From NCBI GenBank assembly GCA_012845835.1, contig JABAKD010000008.1, positions 13,511,001-13,575,000 on the forward strand: 64,000 nt of DNA. The letters are read 5' to 3'. This stretch comes from Undaria pinnatifida. Lineage: Eukaryota > Sar > Phaeophyceae > Laminariales > Alariaceae. Of this stretch, positions 58,201-64,000 are shown piece by piece; position 1 is the stretch's first letter; each line of letters opens with the position of its first letter. Under the pieces are notes generated by a model, which was given only the letters and a program-made list of their open reading frames with translations, searched no databases and was not told the DNA's origin. Made by a program: the position numbers and the translations under genes.

Positions 58201-60541
58201 TCCCCTACCTATGACGTACCTGGTACCTGGTATGTCTTGACCCGTTTAGTACCGCACTCCCGATATGGGGACAAAATAGTTGGAGTTAGACTACAATAGG
58301 GTCATTTTAGGAGTTGGAAATGGGTTATAACCTGTTTACAGCCCCAAAACCCCTCCCGATACTAATTCCAAGTAATTTGCCCACAGGAACGGGTTTTCCA
58401 GTTGCAAGCGCGTTAATTTACCGTCGCGTACTGTATGATACACACTTCTTATATGTAGCATACAAGCTCCGTTTTTCCCGCTTCCTCCACATATCTAAAA
58501 AAAAAAACAGGCGTTGGACTGGCGGAAGACCTGGACGATATGGCCTTCGCCTTTGGGAAACCCCGTTTCCTCAAGCAAGTTCCGGGGGTGCTGAACCTCA
58601 ACGCCCTCCACGCTATGACAGTGGAGGACCCTGAAGCCCCCCGCTCAGCGGGGCTGCGAAAGCTTGCGAACATGTCAGTAGTTTATGCTATTTTCGTAGG
58701 GAAGGGGGGGGGGGGGTACTCATTTGTTGCGAGCCTTAGTCATTTGACATTTGACCACGCGTTCGTTTCGAGACGGAGGGGGGGGGGCGTACTCATTTGT
58801 TGCTTGCCTTAGTCATTTGACCATTGACCATGCATCCCTTTCGAGACGGGGCACCGTTCTTGCTCCTAGAAGAACCGCCCTCCAACATTTGGGCGCTCAG
58901 TACGGTTCTTCCATATACGTATTGCATTAAAAAAAATTGCATATCTTATCTCCTTCCTCTATGGTCGTGTGCGGCCACAATCTGTCTCCTAGGATAGCGA
59001 TCGTTTTCTCGCTACGATGTACTGCACCTAGCTCCTCCATGTAACACCCGTCTGTTTTCCTCATCTCTTCCTCTAGGGGGGGGGGGGTAAATATCGTTGA
59101 TGCATGGCCGCAGCCCGTAGAAGTATAGAAAGGCTCAACCACCCCTAAAAAAAAATATTGCCGGGACGCAACAAGAGGGAGATGGGGGGGGGGGGGGGGT
59201 ACTCATTTCTTGCATAGTCGTATTCATAGAGGGAGGGGGGGAGGGGCGGGGGGGAGGAATCGTTGCGGTGAAATGGGAGGTGTCGTCGCGTGGCTCGCGC
59301 GGTAGCGGTGAGAGGTGGAGGTGGTTTGACGGCTGCTGTTGTTGTTGGGCCTGTTGTTGGTGTTGTTGTGGTAGGTTTGTTGATGTGTTGTTAGTTGTTG
59401 TTGGGCTTGTTGTTGTTAGTTGTGTTGTGGTGAGATGGTGTTGCTGCTGCTTCTGGTGCTGCCGCTGATGCATGCTGCACAGCTGCTCGACGGCGAGCCC
59501 ATGGCCTGACATGCTTCGCCACGTTTTATTACGCTCACGTTCGTGGAACGTTCCCTTCCGCTCCCCCCCTTCCTGCGTTCCTCTCGCCCCAACCCTCCCG
59601 TCCTCCCTACCTCCCACCCGTTCTCGCACCCCCCCCCCCCTCCACGCCCCCTGCCCCCCTCCGTCCGCCCCCTCCCCACCTCCCCCCTTTACCCCGTCTC
59701 CCTCCCTCCCCCCCTCCCCGCCCCCATCCCACCCACCCGTCTCTATACAAAACGCGTTCTGTTTCTCGCGCGCTGGGCTGTCTGTACACAGTTATTTGGG
59801 TAAGTCTTTGGATAAGAAGCACCAGACATCGTCTTGGGCTAGGAGACCACTCAGTGACTCCCAGATGAACTACGCGGCGTGTGACTCTTTAGGTAGGTTC
59901 GGTTCGGGTTTTTGTTTGGCGTTGTTTGGTTTGGTTTGGCTTAGTTTGGGTTTGGTTTGGCTTGGTACGGGTTTAGTTTTGTTTGGTTCAGCCTTGTGCA
60001 GTGCAGTGTGGTGTGGTGTGGTGCCATGTGGTGCGATTTTACTCGGTTTGTTTTTTCGGTTCCATTCGGTCCGGTCCGGCCCGGTCCGGTTCGTTTTTTT
60101 TTCGGTTCGGTTCGGCGCCGTTCAGTCGTGCTCGGTTCGGCCGTATGCAATTAAGCCTCCGTTCGGTGCGAGTCGGTGTGGTTCAATTTAGATGGGGTCC
60201 GTTCGGTGTGGTCCAGTTTCGTTGGGTTCGGTCGTGTTCAGTCCGTCCAGGTGAGAAAGTTATGGAAGGAAATATTCAATATTGAGAGCGAAAAATGAAT
60301 AAAACCAAAATGGCGTCCAAAGTTTGTGCGAGTGACCCCGTTGCCCCCCCCCCCCAACCCCACTGCTCCCCATCTCTCCTCTCCTCCCCCCCCCCCCCCC
60401 CCCCCCCCCCGCTGTCGCCGTTTTCCCGATCGATATTTCTCACCAGTTGCGTTGCGAGTTTTCGACTGTCTTCTAGAGGTGTTGGGGAACCCGGATCTGG
60501 ACACACTATGCACGACGTGGACTCCCAAGCGCTACTCGTGA
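54088..60541 (+). CDS. DEDDy 3'-5' exonuclease (Mut7/EXD-like) with Gln/His-rich N-terminal region
   Basis: Exons: 5' end uncertain (first in-frame ATG 54088)-55247, 57567-57694, 58511-58673, 59792-59892, 60447-60541, stop TGA at 60539-60541. The joined product carries a DnaQ-like 3'-5' exonuclease domain of about 210 residues: NRVHFIDTPERLQEVGETL, motif I IDTE (55174-55185), PTSLLQIAT, VVVIDLLSLKDG, motif II KLGVGLAEDLDDM, LGKSLDKKHQTSSWARRPLS, and motif III MNYAACDSLVALRVF, whose YxxxD defines the DEDDy class. It ends TTWTPKRYS. The family trims RNA or DNA 3' ends; Mut7 acts in small-RNA pathways. Donors are GTGCGT, GTGCGC, GTCAGT and GTAGGT; intron phases 2,1,2,1. The domain is preceded in frame by about 150 codons of CAA/CAC/CAT repeats and, further up, Pro/Thr-rich sequence whose coding status is doubtful. 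Upstream exons may be missing. Confidence 0.82.
55248..57566 (+). other. Exonuclease intron, T/G-rich with a ~700-bp duplicated module
   Basis: Contains TTTGTTTTG-type simple sequence. Two ~105-bp tandem units are at about 55785-55985 (TCTGTTGGCTTTTTTTTCGT, GGAGACTTTATTAACTTTAT). A conserved block CTGCGGCCTGCGGTRACC, AAGCTGTTGACCARCAGGCG occurs at 56348-56400 and 57048-57100. A TGTC/CGTC/TGTA microsatellite is at 57240-57540. No exon was identified inside. Confidence 0.75.
57240..57540 (+). repeat. GTCTGTCC/GTCCGTC microsatellite
   Basis: TGTCCGTCTGTCCGTCCGCC, CTGTCTGTCTGTCTC and CCATCCGTCTGTATGTTTGT units; the last is a near-perfect 20-bp repeat present three times at 57446-57515. Confidence 0.9.
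57790..58115 (+). repeat. CCACCGCG dispersed repeat, two tandem copies
   Basis: Each about 140 bp: GTTGAAATC, CGGG.G.TGTCG.AA, AACTCTT.AAAATTATTCAAG, ATTAGCCACCGCG, AACYCGG.AGGT, CGACCAGCCCAGAC. A third copy on the + strand is at 12330-12465 in INO1 intron 11, and a fragment at about 50400. Confidence 0.65.
58237..58415. repeat. R4 (reverse) joined to R3 (reverse)
   Basis: TTAGTACCGCACTCCCGATA, GACAAAATAGTTGGAGTTAG, TTTTAGGAGTTGGAAATGGG, then ACAGCCCCAAAACCCCTCCC, ATACTAATTCCAAGTAATTT, CCAGTTGCAAGCGCGTTAA. Same adjacency as at 13253-13445 but with one partner flipped. Confidence 0.65.
58716..59075 (+). repeat. PG-B elements, one partial and one long copy, after poly-G
   Basis: After G13 at about 58704: TACTCATTTGTTGCGAGCCT, TAGTCATTTGACATTTGACC. 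A second start after G9: TACTCATTTGTTGCTTGCCT, GACCATTGACCATGCATCCC, TTTCGAGACGGGGCACCG, AACCGCCCTCCAACATTTGG, continuing to CTCCTAGGATAGCGATCGTT and GTCTGTTTTCCTCATCTCTT. The long form is about 280 bp. Confidence 0.7.
59080..59215 (+). repeat. Poly-G tracts with PG-A start fragments
   Basis: G run at about 59078-59087 followed by TGCATGGCCGCAGCCCGTAG; G run at 59183-59199 followed by TACTCATTTCTTGCATAGTC. Confidence 0.65.
59895..60245 (+). repeat. GGTTTG/GGTTCG microsatellite in the last exonuclease intron
   Basis: Starts just after the GTAGGT donor: GGTTCGGGTTTTTGTTTGGC, TTGGTTTGGCTTAGTTTGGG, TTCGGTTCGGTTCGGCGCC. Confidence 0.85.
60386..60410. repeat. Poly-C tract (25 bases) close to the last acceptor
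   Basis: C25, 36 bases upstream of the terminal-exon acceptor CACCAG at 60441-60446; it may serve as part of its pyrimidine tract. Confidence 0.95.
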
Positions 60542-60582
60542 GATATTTTTTGCCTCGGGCGGCTGGGAATGGGGGAGAGGAG

Positions 60583-60880
60583 GGGGGGCGGGGGGGGGGG
60601 GGGTATTCATTTGTTGCTTGCCTTAATCAATTCCACCATTGACGACGCATCCCTTTCGAGACGGAGCACCGTTCCCACTCCTAGTAGAGACACCTCCAAC
60701 AGTTCGGCGCTCAGCATGTTTCTTACATATATAAAGAGGTTTTGCTCATCTTATGCCTTCGTTTTCGGCCGTGGGTGGCTACCATCTATCTCCTGGCATA
60801 GCGATCTTTTTCTTGCTACTATTAAATATCTAGTGTGCCAAAATGTCGCATCCGTCTCTTTCCTCACCTCTTCCTATTAA
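60583..60880 (+). repeat. PG-B element, long copy, in the 3' flank of the exonuclease gene
   Basis: Begins 41 bases after the stop codon with a broken G run, then TATTCATTTGTTGCTTGCCT, GACGACGCATCCCTTTCGAG, GCACCGTTCCCACTCCTAGT, CACCTCCAACAGTTCGGCGC, TCTCCTGGCATAGCGATCTT, CTCACCTCTTCC. It probably forms part of the 3' untranslated region. Confidence 0.7.
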
Positions 60881-61139
60881 GACATATTCCGTTCCTCGTT
60901 GTACTACTGAGGTTTCTTTTGTTGGTGTGCGATCGGTGGGCGTTTCTTCTTGGGGGAACGGGGGCAAGCCTCGCTTACATTTGTTTGATGCGATCGATGT
61001 ACTTTTACTCTCATGCTTTTTGCTGACTAGTGTTGATATCGCTGCTCTCGCTTCTGGGAATCTTGCTCGTCTAGACACCGCCTTTCCCCCTGGGGGGTTT
61101 CGATACAGCGCTGGCAAATCAACTTCCGCAAATATTCGC

Positions 61140-62210
61140 CCCCCCTTCTCTCCCGCCGCATGCTATCTATAGGAAACCCGGTTACCGCATCATGTTACCG
61201 GCAAATCAACCATCCGCCCGACAACATTGGTACCCCCGAGACAGGCACGTATAATAGTATCCCCATTGCTGTCTCTGGAAGTGGCCACACCAGAAAGCAA
61301 ATTAATCAATTCGAAGCTGTCATCATATGCAAGAAAGCAATTAATCAATTCGAGAAGCTGTCATCCGTGTGCAAGAACGCACGCATGCACAAGGTGCGGA
61401 AGTCCGCGTCACAGACGATTCTTGGTAGGATGTAGATCACCCTTCAACCGACTTGCCGAAAAGCTCACGGCACTGTTGCGCTTGGTGCACGCGATGTCTG
61501 CCTGGTGGGTGAAAACCCGGCGTGCTCCGTCCCGGCATAGTAGGGATGCGAGGGTCTATGGTCATACCACTACGGCTATGCATGAAATGAGTACCCCCCC
61601 CCCCTTCCCTTCTTTCTACAACTTCGTACAATTTGCCTCGCCGAACACCTCACGGCGCTTTGCGCTTGGCGCCAGCAATGTCTGCCTGGTCGGTGAAAAC
61701 TCAACATGCTCCGTCCCGGCATCGCAGGATGCGAGAAGGTCTACGGTCTGACAGACTACGTCTATGCGTGAAATGAGTACACCCCCTATCCCCTCCGCCC
61801 GACTCCACCCCCTCTCCCTTATCATCCACCGATTACTATCTGCTTTAAACCCACTGACAACATGTCGGAAAATCAACCATCCTGCCTAAAACATCGATAC
61901 CCTTCCTCCCTCCCCCTCCACACCGCCCCCCGCCAGCCCCGTCACCCTTCCCTTCCTCCGCATTATATCTACACGAGACCCACTGACCACATGATGTTAT
62001 AGGCAAACGAACCGTACGCCCTCATACATTAGTACCCCCGCCCCCTCCTTCCCCCCCTCTATCTCCACCTCCACCCCATCCACCTCTACCTCCCCCGCCC
62101 CCCTTTTGTTTATTCGTGGGTTATCTATGCGAACCCCATGCGCCGCATGTTACTATCGGCAACCATCCTGCATCGAATATTAAAATACCCCCGCTCCCCT
62201 CCCCTCCCCC
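61140..62210 (+). repeat. Four spaced copies of a ~90-bp repeat
   Basis: Copies at about 61160-61250, 61830-61905, 61965-62060 and 62120-62210 share TATCTA...GAAACCC, CATGATGTTA.CGGCAAA, TCAACCATCC and an ATTGGTACCCCC/TTAGTACCCCC end. Two PG-A elements in reverse orientation (61430-61600 and 61600-61790) are inserted between copies 1 and 2; C-rich sequence separates the others. Confidence 0.65.
61430..61790 (-). repeat. Two PG-A elements in tandem (- strand)
   Basis: Both show GCTTGG.GCACGCGATGTCTG/CAGCAATGTCTGCC, GGTGAAAAC.C, TGCTCCGTCCCGGCAT, GGTCTATGGTC/GGTCTACGGTC and ATGAAATGAGTAC before a C run. The two are about 80% alike by eye. Confidence 0.7.
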
Positions 62211-62559
62211 CCCCTCTGCCCTCCCCGTCCCTCCCTCCTCTCTCCCCTCGCCTCCTCCCCCCCCTCCCATCGATTTCCTTCGCATGTTTTCTACACGAAA
62301 TTCTTCGCCTAATCTACTTCATCGACACCAAAATCTACTCGATTATAGAGAGGAAGGGTTGGTGAAGGACAAGATAATCCGTCTCCGGAGAAAAGTGGCG
62401 GCGAGAGCCAGCGCAATGGGGAAAGAGCACATCCGTTATGGTCGCCGGTAGCCCTTAACTCCATCCGAACCCCACCTACGGTTTGGAGCATAAACCACTT
62501 GGGATTAGTGAGGGATCGTGTTTTCAGTACAGCAGTGGCGGTCCCTCAAATTCGATGCA

Positions 62560-62742
62560 TATCAAATCGACGAGCATGAAAAGCTGAAAAGTGGGCATGC
62601 TGAACCCTATGCGAAAAACGAAGGCATCTACCGGGGAGGGGGAGGGGAAGACAATTGTGACCACGGCTTGTCCAGAAAGAAGGTCGCTGGGGGTAAAACC
62701 TCTCAAGCTGGAGAGTCAAGAGTGATAACTTGGAAAAAAAAA
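62560..62742 (+). mobile_element. tRNA-derived SINE, copy J (headless, long-tail subtype)
   Basis: TCGACGAGCATGAAAAGCTG, GGGCATGCTGAACCCTATGC, GGGGAGGGGGAGGGG, core TGTGACCACGGCTTGTCCAG, AAGGTCGCTGGGGGTAAAAC, AAGCTGGAGAGTCAAGAG, then A9. Confidence 0.75.
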
Positions 62743-62919
62743 TGACCTTGGGAACGACCCTGCTCAGTCTTGTGCGCTCGCGAGTGGTGGCAAAACTCAA
62801 GCGGTGCGGCTATCCGATCCTCTACACCCTTGTACCTAATATGCTATACCTAAATTTATGTTTTTTCCAGAAAAAAACTGACGGGCGAGTTTGTCCGAGT
62901 TTGATATTTTTGTAAAAAA

Positions 62920-63050
62920 TTGAAAAGCGTCAGCTGTGAGTACGACCGATTGAATGGTTGAAACTGAACTTTGCAAGCTGCCTGGTACGTTATTAGATCA
63001 GATCTGTCTTGAAAAACATCTTCCACACACGTCAGCTGTGATGTTTCGCT
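62920..63050 (+). repeat. SR1 repeat and adjacent half-copy
   Basis: AAAAGCGTCAGCTGTGAGTA, GAATGGTTGAAACTGAACTT, TGCAAGCTGC, then a second ACACGTCAGCTGTGATGTTT at 63027. The variant is the same as at 6015. Confidence 0.6.
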
Positions 63051-63204
63051 ATTCCAGAAAGAAAGTTACGGGTAAAAAGAAAAAAACGAAAGCTTCGCGA
63101 ACACCAGGTACCTGCAGTAAGCTCCCCCTTCGTTGAAAAGATCGACCCTAACAGCGGTAAGCGAAAGGGTACGGGCGGGACACAAGACCACTCCAGAACA
63201 CATG

Positions 63205-63345
63205 TCTGACGTAAACCCCTGCTTGGTTCAATGGCCTTGCCAGCACGCTCCGTCTCTCGGGACAGGCGACCATTCAAGAGCAAATCTTACGTGAACCCCT
63301 GATTGGTTTAGTATGGCCTTGCCAGCAACAAGCTCCTGTATCTCC
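63205..63345 (+). repeat. ~80-bp tandem repeat, two units
   Basis: TGACGTAAACCCCTGCTTGG and TTACGTGAACCCCTGATTGG start units that share ATGGCCTTGCCAGCA and a CTCCGT.TCTC segment. Confidence 0.8.
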
Positions 63346-63639
63346 GGAGGGGCTTGGGTGTGAGAGGAGGCGCGACCGAAAATCTACTACTCTTGGAGCC
63401 AGCGGCCGACCTGGAATGATGAATGACGGTGGATTGGCAGTTGGGGTTGTTCGTGCACACCTGACATGTTGCATTCATACGCAAGAGGGTAAGATATACG
63501 CGTGCCTGTGATCTCTGGGCTGACTGACTGATTGGTGCTGCAACTTTCTGGAAACTCTGGCTTTGCACCCATAGCTAGCTACAGAAGTAGTAGAAATAAA
63601 TATCTTCGAGAACATCGACGACAACAGCATACAACATCA

Positions 63640-63698
63640 GCAACATCACCACCACCACCTCCACCTCCACCACCTCCACCACCTCCACCACCACCAAT
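63640..63698 (+). repeat. (CCACCT)n microsatellite
   Basis: CACCACCACCTCCACCTCCA and similar for about 55 bases. The remaining sequence to 64000 shows no gene. Confidence 0.9.
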
Positions 63699-64000
63699 CA
63701 ATGCGTCATCACCTTGCTCACCTGGGCTATGATACGTCGTTGTGTGTCTGCGTTGCTCTGCTGGGATCTCAACTGCTTTGGTCAGTCAGCCAGCTGAGTG
63801 CACCCCTCTCTTCTGTTGAGAAAGCTGACCGGCTGATCTGTCTGGTTGATGAACCGAGGCACTCTCCATGTACCGCGACGACAACAACACAAACCACAAC
63901 ACATAAACAACAGCCATCCCCTTGCTCTTACCTTGCGTGCCGTGTTGTGCGGTGCTGCTGGACTCTGAGCTGTTGAGGATAATTCCCTGTCTGCTGTTCT

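Overview
This is a eukaryotic nuclear window, not bacterial. Genes are split into short exons with GT(GC)-AG introns, there are no operons, and most of the DNA is dispersed repeats, microsatellites and minisatellites. Large introns, dense CAG/CAA tracts, TTAGGG-type telomere motifs and a moderately GC-rich coding style fit a large-genome stramenopile such as a brown alga. That assignment is inference: no rRNA or organelle marker is present.

Three protein-coding genes can be supported. (1) At the left edge, + strand, the last exon (1059-1707) of a gene that looks like a UBC6/UBE2J-type tail-anchored ubiquitin-conjugating enzyme; its catalytic part lies outside the window. (2) On the - strand, a complete 12-exon myo-inositol-3-phosphate synthase (INO1), start codon at 46177 and proposed stop at 12140, 535 codons. 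Splice sites could be placed base by base. All 11 introns are phase 0, intron 2 has a GC donor, and intron 1 is about 24 kb. (3) On the + strand, a DEDDy 3'-5' exonuclease (Mut7/EXD-like) with exons from about 54.1 to 60.541 kb, whose exonuclease domain follows a long Gln/His-rich segment encoded by CAA/CAC/CAT repeats.

Layout: 1-1058 is intron of gene 1, with MITE-like repeats and degenerate telomeric sequence. 1.7-12.1 kb lies between two convergent genes and is almost wholly minisatellites, poly-G/poly-C tracts and small elements. 12.1-46.2 kb is INO1, with most of its length being intron 1. 46.2-54.1 kb separates the divergent INO1 and exonuclease genes. 54.1-60.5 kb is the exonuclease gene. 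60.5-64 kb is repeat-rich 3' flank.

The main novelty is in the mobile DNA. I can define: a tRNA-derived SINE family (at least ten copies, one with an 11-bp target-site duplication, two tail subtypes); a roughly 250-bp MITE family whose ends read CGTGC(C/T)ACGATAGAGG; a second MITE with long inverted ends and an internal CCCTAACCC block; a 775-bp DNA transposon with perfect 25-bp inverted ends; a dispersed element bounded by long poly-G tracts; a perfect 40-bp fold-back; and several short dispersed families. No transposase or reverse transcriptase gene was recognised, so all of these would depend on enzymes encoded elsewhere.
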